From: an uncultured Kineosporia sp.
Lineage (GTDB): Bacteria; Actinomycetota; Actinomycetes; Actinomycetales; Kineosporiaceae
Length of the DNA stretch: 33,042 bases
Reading direction: 5' to 3'
NCBI GenBank assembly: GCA_937859855.1
Contig: CALMAR010000337.1
Coordinates: 1 to 33,042 of the forward strand
Numbering within the stretch: position 1 is the stretch's first letter; each line of letters opens with the position of its first letter. Made by a program: the position numbers and the translations under genes. Below the pieces are notes generated by a model, which saw only the letters and a list, made by a program, of their open reading frames with translations, did no database searches and was not told where the DNA came from. Shown one piece after another: positions 15,430-22,390 of this stretch.

Positions 15430-16407
15430 ATGCATCCGCCAGTAATCACGCAAGGTGTCGCAGGCATTCCCAGCGGCAACATCTCCTACACCCGAGCGGG
15501 CCAGGGGCCGGTCATCCTCCTCGTGCACGGGCTGGGCGGCACCCGCGACACCTGGAACCGCGTCGTCGGCCCACTCGCTCGCACCAATACAGTGATCGCT
15601 CCAGATCTTCCGGGACACGGGGCGTCAGACGCGCCGGCGGGCGACTACTCCCTGGGGGCTCACGCAGCTGCGCTGAGAGACCTGCTGGTGCTTCTGCAAC
15701 TTCCTACCGCCACCGTCGTCGGACACAGTCTGGGTGGCGGGGTGGCTATGCAGTTCGCCTACCAGTTCCTCGATCGTGTGCAACGGCTCGTCCTGATCAG
15801 CAGTGGCGGACTGGGACCAGAGGTCGCGCCCGTCCTGCGCATGGCATCGTCCGTGCCGGGGGCAGACGTGATCATTCGAGGTCTAGCCAGTCTGCCCAGG
15901 CCCGTGATCAAGTCACTTCTGTCCGCCCGGTCGATGATGCCGGGGGCTCCTCCCCGTTCGGACGTCGATTCGCTGCTGAACGGCCTCGGGCGTCTGGGTG
16001 AAGAGCGCCAGCGGCGGGCTTTCATCCGAACTGCTCGGTCGGTGATCGACTGGCACGGTCAGAGTGTCAGTGCGACAAGACAGTTGGAATCCGTCGTTGA
16101 CTTGCCGCTGCTCCTGATCTGGGGCCGCCGGGACAGGACGATCCCACCGCACCATCACACCGTCATAGCCCATCTTCGCAACAATTCCCGAGCTCTCGAG
16201 CTTCCGGAAGCGGGGCACTTTCCGCATGAGACGGATCCGGATGCCATCGTCGCCGCCATTCGGAGCTTCGTAACCGAGACGGAGCCCTTTAAGTTCGACG
16301 AGCGTCGCTGGCGCTCCAGCTTTCCCGGCGCGCCATGGCCCCGGGACGACGAGACGAGAACTTCTTCGCAGGTGCCTTCAAGGCCGAAAAAGCTTGTGCC
16401 ACCGTGA
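15430..16407 (+). CDS. Alpha/beta hydrolase
   Basis: The 325-residue protein has the oxyanion motif HGLGGTRDTW (33-42), nucleophile elbow GHSLGG with S100, acid D235 (WGRRDRTIPP), and base H263 (EAGHFPHE). These are in the order and spacing of the esterase/haloalkane-dehalogenase-like fold. No signal peptide is seen, so it is cytoplasmic. The C-terminal 45 residues (Arg/Ser/Pro-rich) exceed the usual domain. The ATG has CTGGGGCGA upstream. Substrate unknown; the isolated position gives no help. Confidence 0.9.
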   Translation: MHPPVITQGVAGIPSGNISYTRAGQGPVILLVHGLGGTRDTWNRVVGPLARTNTVIAPDLPGHGASDAPAGDYSLGAHAAALRDLLVLLQLPTATVVGHSLGGGVAMQFAYQFLDRVQRLVLISSGGLGPEVAPVLRMASSVPGADVIIRGLASLPRPVIKSLLSARSMMPGAPPRSDVDSLLNGLGRLGEERQRRAFIRTARSVIDWHGQSVSATRQLESVVDLPLLLIWGRRDRTIPPHHHTVIAHLRNNSRALELPEAGHFPHETDPDAIVAAIRSFVTETEPFKFDERRWRSSFPGAPWPRDDETRTSSQVPSRPKKLVPP

Positions 16408-16539
16408 CCAGTCGTCGCGAGTCACCGGCCTACGGGATCGGCGGTACTGCAAGGTGCCGGGTGGGAGTGCGGTCATGAAAGCCCTGGCGTAGCAATGCCC
16501 TTACATCGTCAAAACCGATTCTCTGAGTTTGGTGGAACC

Positions 16540-17211
16540 ATGGACATGAAGAAGCTCAAGGCCCGCACCGGTGCCGTCCTGCTGGCGGCGGTGGCCGCCC
16601 TGGTGGTCCCCGCGGCTGCGGCGTCGGCCAATTCGCAGGACGACACCTGGCTGGTGGCAGCCCATCAGTCCAATCTCGCCGAGATAGCGGCCGGGAAGGA
16701 CGCCCAGGCCAACGCCACCCGCGGTGCGGTGAAGCAACTGGGCCGGATGCTGGTCACCGATCACACCAAGCTCGACGCTTCGGTGAAGAAACTGGCCGGC
16801 AAGCAAGGCGTCGATCTACCCGGCCAACCGACAGCCAGCCAGCGGGCGGCGCTGGCCAAGGTCAAGCAGAACTCGGGTGCCGCGTACGACGCCGCCTGGG
16901 TGCGGGCCCAGACCACGGGTCACCTCCAGACGAAAGCGATCACCCAGAAAGAGCTTGCGAACGGCGGTGTGTCCGCCGTCCTGGCGGCGGCCAGGACAGC
17001 GACCCCCGTGGTCCAGATGCACATCGACGAACTGCGCAGCATCGCCGGCGACCTGGGGATCAGCGTGCCGAGTTCGGTGTCCGCCGGTACGGGCGGCCAG
17101 GCCGCGACCGGCGGCAGTGTGCTGCCCCTGCTGTTGGCCGGGCTGGGGCTCGCATTCGTCGGCAGTGCGGCGGTAATGCGCCGCCGCCGCCGGGTCTCAA
17201 TGCCGGTATGA
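16540..17211 (+). CDS. DUF4142 exported protein with C-terminal membrane/sorting tail
   Basis: This 223-residue protein has an N-terminal signal peptide (about 1-30, KKLKARTGAVLLAAVAAL to ASA) followed by a four-helix DUF4142 domain (about 35-172; NLAEIAAGKDAQANATRG, MLVTDHTKLDASVKKLA). Its C-terminus has the form of a cell-wall sorting signal: QAATGG at 187-192, a hydrophobic span 193-213 and a basic RRRRR end. QAATG resembles the LAxTG motif of class E/F sortases except in its first residue. A class F sortase gene starts four bases after the stop. The function of DUF4142 is unknown; it is found in many envelope stress proteins. GGTGGAACC precedes the ATG. Confidence 0.88.
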   Translation: MDMKKLKARTGAVLLAAVAALVVPAAAASANSQDDTWLVAAHQSNLAEIAAGKDAQANATRGAVKQLGRMLVTDHTKLDASVKKLAGKQGVDLPGQPTASQRAALAKVKQNSGAAYDAAWVRAQTTGHLQTKAITQKELANGGVSAVLAAARTATPVVQMHIDELRSIAGDLGISVPSSVSAGTGGQAATGGSVLPLLLAGLGLAFVGSAAVMRRRRRVSMPV

Positions 17212-17215
17212 GCAG

Positions 17216-17899
17216 GTGACAGTCCCCAGGCTCGCACCGGGGCTCCTGGCGGCGGCTGGGGCGGCACTGGTGGGCACGGCAGCAGTGCTGTGGCTCACCA
17301 GTGCTCCGGCCGTGCCGGCGGCAGCCGGAGTCGTCCCCCTGACGACGCCGGCTGCCGCCGCCAGTCCCGCGTCGGAGAGCCCAGCGCCGGCAGGATTCGT
17401 GCACAGCGGTTCGCGGTCCACCTCGACCGCGAGGAAACCGGTCGCCCGCGCCGTCCCGCCGACGTCGCTGCGCCTGCCCCACCAGCGTGCCCACGTCATC
17501 ACGGCACGCACCGATGCCCAGGGCCGGTTGGAACCACCGGAGCAGGTGGACGAGGTCGGCTGGTGGCCCGGTGGAGCCGCGCTCGGCTCCTCACGGGGCA
17601 CGATGGTCCTGGTTGGGCACGTGGATTCGGCCCGCCAGGGAATCGGCGTGTTCGCGCGCCTGCGCACCCTCCGTCTCGGCGACACGGTCACCGTGACCGG
17701 CGCGGACGCCCGGTCCATCAGCTACCGGGTGGCGGCCCGGCGCAGCTATCCGCGCACACACTCACTCCCGAGCGCCGTATTCAGGCAGGACACCGCCCCG
17801 CGACTGGCGATGATCACCTGCACCGGCCGGTTCAACCCCGCAACCGCGCACTACTCCGACACGCTGATCATCTACGCCGTCCCGGTCAACAGCCGATGA
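17216..17899 (+). CDS. Class F sortase
   Basis: The 227-residue protein has an N-terminal membrane anchor (about 8-28), a Pro/Ala/Ser stalk to about 80, and a sortase domain. H135 lies in VLVGHVDSARQG and the catalytic C202 in MITCTGRF, followed by the HYSDTLIIYA strand that in this class usually reads YxDN. The catalytic Arg is not assigned with certainty (R205 is the nearest). Sortases cleave a sorting motif and link the protein to the cell wall. The GTG start follows the DUF4142 gene by four bases without a strong ribosome site, so translation is probably coupled. Its likely substrate is that DUF4142 protein. Confidence 0.88.
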   Translation: MTVPRLAPGLLAAAGAALVGTAAVLWLTSAPAVPAAAGVVPLTTPAAAASPASESPAPAGFVHSGSRSTSTARKPVARAVPPTSLRLPHQRAHVITARTDAQGRLEPPEQVDEVGWWPGGAALGSSRGTMVLVGHVDSARQGIGVFARLRTLRLGDTVTVTGADARSISYRVAARRSYPRTHSLPSAVFRQDTAPRLAMITCTGRFNPATAHYSDTLIIYAVPVNSR

Positions 17900-18192
17900 C
17901 ATTTGCCCAACACGGGCTCAGTCCTGCTCCACCGGTACGGAGGCACCGATCAGCCGACCAGCCGTCCGACGCCGCGCACCGAAGGCATGACCACCAGCCG
18001 GATCACGCGTACGGTCAGTACCGGCGCATGAATCCCTCCCACGCTCCACCGAAGGGGGAGGAGGCTCGCTGCCGCACCACGACTTCGTGTCGCCCTGACC
18101 CCGTCGAGCATCCAGCCACAGGGGTAGGCAGTCCGCCATCGCCATGGCACCCTGGAAGGGCGGCGACTACCTTTCGCCTGCACATCGTCCTC

Positions 18193-18208
18193 GCCCCAGA
18201 CCCCGGCG
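18193..18208 (+). repeat. GC-rich 16-base motif, copy 3 (one mismatch)
   Basis: GCCCCAGACCCCGGCG differs from copies 1 and 2 by one A. It is preceded by CTC, as in copy 2, and followed after a few bases by the tandem repeat. Confidence 0.5.
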
Positions 18209-18213
18209 CCCTT

Positions 18214-18253
18214 CCTCCTTGATATGGAGGCGACCTCCTTGATATGGAGGCGA
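18214..18253 (+). repeat. Perfect tandem duplication, 2 x 20 bases
   Basis: The unit CCTCCTTGATATGGAGGCGA occurs twice in a row (18214-18233 and 18234-18253). Within each unit CCTCC and GGAGG can pair around a seven-base loop, so the ribosome-site-like GGAGG could be hidden in a hairpin. It looks like a recent slippage duplication. Confidence 0.9.
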
Positions 18254-18452
18254 CGCCGAGTGCGCGGATCCCACCATGTGGAGACTCGTGATGGGTAGCG
18301 GGCCCTCACGGGGTGTGATTGCTCGATTCCCAATGATACAGAAGTTGCTGTCGGGCAAGTACTTCCGGCTCGTCCTCCGACTGGTTCCGAGCGACGGCGA
18401 ATTCGGTCAACACGCCACCACGAAGGTGCGCAGCGGATGCAAGGAGCCTGAG

Positions 18453-18755
18453 ATGGATCGTCATGTTCACGGCCCGTTACTGGACCGCTTCACCATGTAC
18501 CTCTGCGACGGGCCCTTCGCCGGGAACAGCATCGAAGTGCGAGGCTGCTGCTCCGCGCCCTGGATGTTTTACGTCGGCCAGACTCCGGCGGGCTTGCGTG
18601 GCTGGCATCCCGAAGAAGACGATCCCGGCCCCGTGCCGGTGGAGTACTACATCCGTAACGCTGCTACGTATCACAACGGAAGTGCCCAGGCGATGCACCT
18701 CTCCAGCGGCTGGGGAGTACGACATGACTCGCCACACCTCGCCGGCAGGAAATAG
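18453..18755 (+). CDS. Small hypothetical protein, 100 residues
   Basis: The ATG is preceded by AAGGAG at eight bases, an excellent site. The product (MDRHVHGPLLDRFTMYLCDG at the start; then GNSIEVRGCCSAPWMFYVGQ, then VEYYIRNAATYH) has balanced composition with beta-strand-like stretches and three cysteines, one lone and one adjacent pair. It has no signal peptide or membrane span. The opening LCDGPFAG-x-xIEV pattern resembles small uncharacterised actinobacterial proteins, but I cannot name a family. It stands alone, followed by a strong hairpin and a convergent gene. Confidence 0.65.
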   Translation: MDRHVHGPLLDRFTMYLCDGPFAGNSIEVRGCCSAPWMFYVGQTPAGLRGWHPEEDDPGPVPVEYYIRNAATYHNGSAQAMHLSSGWGVRHDSPHLAGRK

Positions 18756-18756
18756 C

Positions 18757-18798
18757 CGACAGCGCCAGGCTCGTCAGCCGGCGAACGAGTCGCTGTCG
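18757..18798. terminator. Stem-loop after the small hypothetical gene
   Basis: CGACAGCG (18757-18764) pairs perfectly with CGCTGTCG (18791-18798). An inner stem CTCGT (18770-18774) / ACGAG (18785-18789) closes a loop of 10 bases. It starts two bases after the TAG stop codon at 18753-18755 and has no T tract. It lies between convergent genes. Confidence 0.5.
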
Positions 18799-18875
18799 CC
18801 CTGCAGCCGCAGCGCCGTGTCGCCGCCCGAGTTCGTGGGCGCAGATCGGTGCCGGTCGCGGCGAGCGCGACGTGG

Positions 18876-19157
18876 TCAGCGCCGGCCGGGATGTTCCGGG
18901 CCGTCGTCGCCGGGCACGGCCTGCTCGGCATCGGCCGGGTCGATGGTGACGCCGTCCAGGGGGTTGCCTGCGCCGGTGCCGGACTCGGGGTCTCCGTCCT
19001 GCGGATCAGGCTGGCCGGGTACGGCGTCCGCCGGGCGGCCCGCCGAGAAGATGGCACCGCCTGTGGCGGAACGCGACCCGGTCTGGCTGGCTGATTCTTC
19101 GGCCAGGCGTGATTCGGGGTTGTTCCGCGGATCGATCTCGTGCGGTTCCTGGTTCAC
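18876..19157 (-). CDS. Small acidic disordered protein, 93 residues
   Basis: The GTG at 19157 has GAGGAG six bases upstream, which supports a real gene. The product is hydrophilic and rich in Pro, Gly, Asp, Glu and Ala (NQEPHEIDPRNNPESRLAEE, then GQPDPQDGDPESGTGAGNPL), with no hydrophobic segment, and is probably intrinsically disordered. Such small proteins are often stress-induced in actinomycetes, but that is inference. No family is recognised. Confidence 0.6.
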   Translation of the reverse strand: MNQEPHEIDPRNNPESRLAEESASQTGSRSATGGAIFSAGRPADAVPGQPDPQDGDPESGTGAGNPLDGVTIDPADAEQAVPGDDGPEHPGRR

Positions 19158-19336
19158 TGATGCTCCTCTGCGCTGGTCGACGAGCAGTGAACCACGGCCA
19201 GTGCCGGCGGACGAACCGGCGGCGGTCGCGCAGAGCTCCGCGGCTGCTCATCCAGCACGACGGGGCGTACAACGCAGCCCACATCCGTTCGGGACGGGGC
19301 TGGGCCATCCGGCTGGGCCCAGCCCGCCCTTCGGCG

Positions 19337-19894
19337 TCAGCCCTTCTTGTTGGCCTTCTTCGTCAGTCCGGCCAGGATCTGCGACCCGCGCTGCTGTTCG
19401 CCCTGCTGTGCACCCAGCACCACGATGACAGCTGTCAGGACCGGGGTGATCCACTGCAACGTCTTCAGCCGCTTCTGCGCGCTCGCGACATCACCAGGGG
19501 TTCCGAAACCAGGTTCGGTCGCGGCTTCGGCCGACACGTCGCCCGCCTTCGCGATCTGCGACCCGAGGACTCCGCTGTAGGCGGTGGTGGCCACGGCAGC
19601 CGCGGTGACGATCGTCTTGATCGTGGTGTTGGCCGTGACACCGCTCTGAGCCCGCACGCGGCCCCGGTTGGCCAGTACGAGCCCCAGTCCACCGATGAGA
19701 TGGGCTCCGATCGCACCGGCGTTCACCGGTGACCAGCGCGCCCAGCCGTCAGCTGCGATCTTGGCGCGTTCGGTGCGGTCCCGGACGTCGGAAGCGGCAC
19801 CGTTCAGGCCGACGGCGCCCATCAGCGCGCCGCCCAACCACACTGCTGCTCCGACGTCGTGCATGGAACGGATGACGGTGTTGCGTGTACTCAC
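19337..19894 (-). CDS. Conserved membrane protein of unknown function, 185 residues
   Basis: The protein begins MSTRNTVIRSMHDVGAAVWL with a first hydrophobic segment at about 13-30, a second at about 58-74 (GAIGAHLIGGLGLVLA), a third at about 90-108 and a fourth at about 146-160 (TPVLTAVIVVLGA). The tail is basic (LTKKANKKG). The pattern HDVG-x-AVWLGG-x-LMGAVGLNGAA is, to my knowledge, shared by many actinobacterial hypothetical proteins. It is followed on the other side by the GlsB/YeaQ gene in the same direction, 55 bases upstream, so the two may be co-transcribed. Function unknown. Confidence 0.8.
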   Translation of the reverse strand: MSTRNTVIRSMHDVGAAVWLGGALMGAVGLNGAASDVRDRTERAKIAADGWARWSPVNAGAIGAHLIGGLGLVLANRGRVRAQSGVTANTTIKTIVTAAAVATTAYSGVLGSQIAKAGDVSAEAATEPGFGTPGDVASAQKRLKTLQWITPVLTAVIVVLGAQQGEQQRGSQILAGLTKKANKKG

Positions 19895-19949
19895 AGCATC
19901 TCCTCAGACACTCGAAAACTGATCATGAAGGTAGGGCGGCGAAAGGGCG

Positions 19950-20216
19950 TCATCGGTTGGAACGCAGAGAGCTGCCGGCCACCACCGAGACGCCGACTGC
20001 GGCGAGGGCGACCTGAATGACCAGTTCGATCCAGTCGATCCCCTTGGTGTCGTCGACGCCGAGAGCGGAGGCGATGAAGGTGCCGATGATGGCGGCGACG
20101 ATCCCGACGACGATGGTCAGCACGATGCTGATGTTCTGCTTGCCGGGAAGGATCAAACGCGCCAGTGCACCGATGATGGCACCTACGACGATGGCGGTGA
20201 TGATGCTGCTGATCAT
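19950..20216 (-). CDS. GlsB/YeaQ/YmgE-family stress membrane protein
   Basis: This 88-residue protein has three hydrophobic segments (about 3-22, 28-50 and 64-82). It carries the family signature of a Gly-rich first span (IVVGAIIGALARLILPG) followed by a short polar loop and a second Gly/Ile-rich span. These transglycosylase-associated proteins are induced by stress in many bacteria, and their exact role is unknown. GGAAAG lies about 11 bases before the ATG. It is the first gene of a probable two-gene unit with the 185-residue membrane protein. Confidence 0.9.
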   Translation of the reverse strand: MISSIITAIVVGAIIGALARLILPGKQNISIVLTIVVGIVAAIIGTFIASALGVDDTKGIDWIELVIQVALAAVGVSVVAGSSLRSNR

Positions 20217-21008
20217 GATGAACTACTTTCCGATTCCGAGTCGAACATCGAGGAGCCCTTCCTCGATTGCTTGGTAAGTGTTGCCGTGCAGGTTCTTCTC
20301 CTGTTTCCAGACCCGCACTCGAAGGCTTGGCGGGAGTGCGGGCGGCCGATGAGTCAGCCTCAGGACTACTCGCCGCACCTTCGGGGAATCAGGCAATGTG
20401 TCGCGCATGTGTAAGCCGTGAAACCCGTCGAAGCACCGCCGGAGGACTGCGCACCACCGTCCGGCACCACTCCATCAGCTGGGCGGCTCAGTGCTGTTGG
20501 ATGGCGTACCTTCTTCCGAACTCTCTTGGTTGGACACGACGCCCGCCCGGCCAGGACCGCTGGTCCGGTCGAGCGCTTCCGGTATCGCCCGTATCGCAGG
20601 GAGATCCGCTGGCACGAGCCATCGGCTCCGACCGGGCGAGACTCGGCGAACGCGGGTGCCGCACGGCTCCACGTGCGATCGGACGCGCCCGAGGGAAGCA
20701 GGCCTGCCGGATGGACGCCGCCGGTTCTGGGCGGAGTCAGCTACCTGCAATGACCTCACCACGGTTGCTTCATGAACGCACACCCAGAACTCGGACGGGC
20801 ACAGCCAGCGCCGGTCAGCGCGACCGGTGCACCCTGCCCGCACCATTGCTCGGCGATCGACATTTCCGACGACTGCATCTCGATCCACGCCGACGATCAG
20901 CGCCCGTCGTCGAGGGCGGACCAGGAGACGGCCAAGGGTTCTCGCCTGCTCATGCCTCCATTGCTCTGTGGGCTTGGCTGAGGTGGTTCGACGGTACGGT
21001 GCACGTTC
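20217..21008. other. Gene-free stretch upstream of the ATP-grasp gene
   Basis: In these 792 bases the long open frames on both strands have Arg/Ser/Cys/Pro-rich translations and no family resemblance, so I read them as chance frames in GC-rich DNA. The stretch must hold the promoter of the GlsB/YeaQ unit at its left and that of the ATP-grasp gene at its right. A decayed gene is possible but I cannot identify one. Confidence 0.45.
20995..21000 (+). promoter_or_regulatory. -10 element of a probable leaderless promoter (ATP-grasp gene)
   Basis: TACGGT ends eight bases before the ATG at 21009, with TTGGCT (20974-20979) as a possible -35. No ribosome site precedes the ATG. The same TACGGT stands six bases before the ABM-fold gene. 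Confidence 0.45.
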
Positions 21009-22070
21009 ATGACCGCTGCCGCCGACGACCTCAACCGGAGCACCGCCGCACGAATGGCCATCATCGGCTATGCAGATCACGCGATGGTGGTCCGGCTCCG
21101 GACGGAACTGCTGAGCCGCGGTCACGACGTCGACGTGGTCGACCCTCGATTGCTCGGCACTGCGCTCGACGGGGGTCACGAGACTGTGGTGGGCATGAGG
21201 ACCAGGCCTCCGACCGTCGTCCTGCTCTCCGTGTCCACCGATCAGATCGCAGCCACACGGGCAGCAGGGGTCATGGAGCGTTCCGGCCTCCCGGTCGTCA
21301 ACCCCTCCGCTGCAGTCCTTCTCGCAGCCGACAAGTTCGCCGCTGCGTCGGTAATGGCCGCTGCCGGCCTGCCCGTTCCGCGTACGGTGAACGTCTGCAC
21401 GGCAGACGCCGTCGTGCAGGTAGCGCATCGTATGGGCTGGCCCGTGGTGTTGAAGGCGGCTGATGGCAGCGAAGGCGTTCAGGTCGTGATGCTACGGGCT
21501 CAGGAGGACGTCGGTGACGCGGTGGCCGGAATCCGCACGTCGCTGGGCCTGGACCCGTCGGTGCGCAGCTCGCTCGTCGTCCAGGAGGTCGTCGATGTGT
21601 CCCTCGGACGCGACCGGCGCATCGTCGTGGTCGGGGGCGCCGTCCAAGCTTCGATGGACCGTCTCGCCCGTACAGGCGAGTGGCGTTCGAACATGAGCCT
21701 GGGCGCCAGACCTGTCGCGGCTCAGACGAGCGCAGAGGAGGAGCAGGTGGCGACAGCCGCGGCCGCCGCTCTGGGGCTGGACTTCGGAACCGTCGACGTG
21801 ATGGCTTCGGCGAATGGCCCGGTGGTGATCGAGGTCAACGCCTTCGGCGACGTCCTTGACGTGGCCATGGTCAACCGCGTGGACCTGATCGGCTGCCTTG
21901 CCGACGTCATGGAGATGCGGGCTGGACTTCGCCCCCCGGCTCCTGTCGTCGCCCGACCGCTGACCGGTGCAGCGCTGGAGGAACTCTCGGCTTTCTGCTG
22001 GACCCGCTGGTACGCCAAGCTCGACGACCTCGATCGTCTCGACGCGCCCGGGCTTTCACCAGTTCTTTGA
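21009..22070 (+). CDS. RimK-like ATP-grasp ligase
   Basis: This 353-residue protein has an N-terminal Rossmann-like preATP-grasp part (about 15-105), then an ATP-grasp domain. K109 (AADKF) and K149 (VVLKAADGSEGVQV) are nucleotide-binding lysines; VQEVVD (191-196) is the hinge; DRRIVVVGG (202-210), R218/R226 and the N228 region follow; D263 and E275-x-N277 (VVIEVNAFGD) bind metal. This fits the RimK/glutathione-synthetase group that joins an amino acid or similar group to a carboxylate. The substrate is unknown. The start is uncertain: 21009 suits a leaderless promoter, but MAIIGYAD (21054) is where the conserved fold begins. No partner gene is adjacent. Confidence 0.87.
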   Translation: MTAAADDLNRSTAARMAIIGYADHAMVVRLRTELLSRGHDVDVVDPRLLGTALDGGHETVVGMRTRPPTVVLLSVSTDQIAATRAAGVMERSGLPVVNPSAAVLLAADKFAAASVMAAAGLPVPRTVNVCTADAVVQVAHRMGWPVVLKAADGSEGVQVVMLRAQEDVGDAVAGIRTSLGLDPSVRSSLVVQEVVDVSLGRDRRIVVVGGAVQASMDRLARTGEWRSNMSLGARPVAAQTSAEEEQVATAAAAALGLDFGTVDVMASANGPVVIEVNAFGDVLDVAMVNRVDLIGCLADVMEMRAGLRPPAPVVARPLTGAALEELSAFCWTRWYAKLDDLDRLDAPGLSPVL

Positions 22071-22390
22071 ATCCTCACTGTCCCCGTGACGGCGGCCTCA
22101 TGCAGAGAGCCCCCCGGACGGTGCGGCGGCCCCGCTGCGACGGCGGAAGCGGTGCATCCGACCGCCTGCTCACTCTGCAACTCAAAGTCGCGACGGTCTG
22201 GCGTCTTCGAAGACTTGGCCGCAGTCGACACGAACCGCGACTCGTGCAGACATCCCCGCGACGGCTCCGCCGCCATCCCGCGGGTCCGGCATCGACGTGA
22301 CCGCACCAGCACGCCCGGTTCGGCATGTATCACACGAGTCGACGGCCGATCTTCACCTCCCGGGAGGCCCTGTATTGCTAGAACTGAGTC
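22071..22390. other. Gene-free stretch upstream of the permease
   Basis: The 320 bases contain a perfect 12-base palindrome GTCTTCGAAGAC (22203-22214) and CCTCCCGGGAGG near 22356-22367, but no convincing gene, tRNA or riboswitch fold that I can recognise. Confidence 0.45.

Larger units (their letters stand above)
17900..18452. other. Gene-free stretch with tandem repeat and GC-motif copy 3
   Basis: The 553 bases after the sortase gene hold no credible gene. They carry copy 3 of the GC motif and a perfect 20-base tandem duplication. Short open frames from GTG/ATG at 18262-18276 run on into the next gene's frame or stop early, and lack typical protein composition. Confidence 0.5.

Noticed and set aside
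20223..20408. A 61-codon minus-strand frame upstream of the GlsB/YeaQ gene (ending EEGLLDVRLGIGK)
   Set aside because: No ribosome site and no resemblance to a family; it more likely covers the promoter and leader of the GlsB/YeaQ gene.
20267..21463. A 398-codon plus-strand frame before and into the ATP-grasp gene
   Set aside because: Low-quality Arg-rich translation, no family features, and its end lies inside the well-supported ATP-grasp gene.
22071..22390. Possible tRNA or fluoride-type riboswitch before the permease
   Set aside because: Palindromes are present, but I could not build a cloverleaf or the conserved bases of a known riboswitch.
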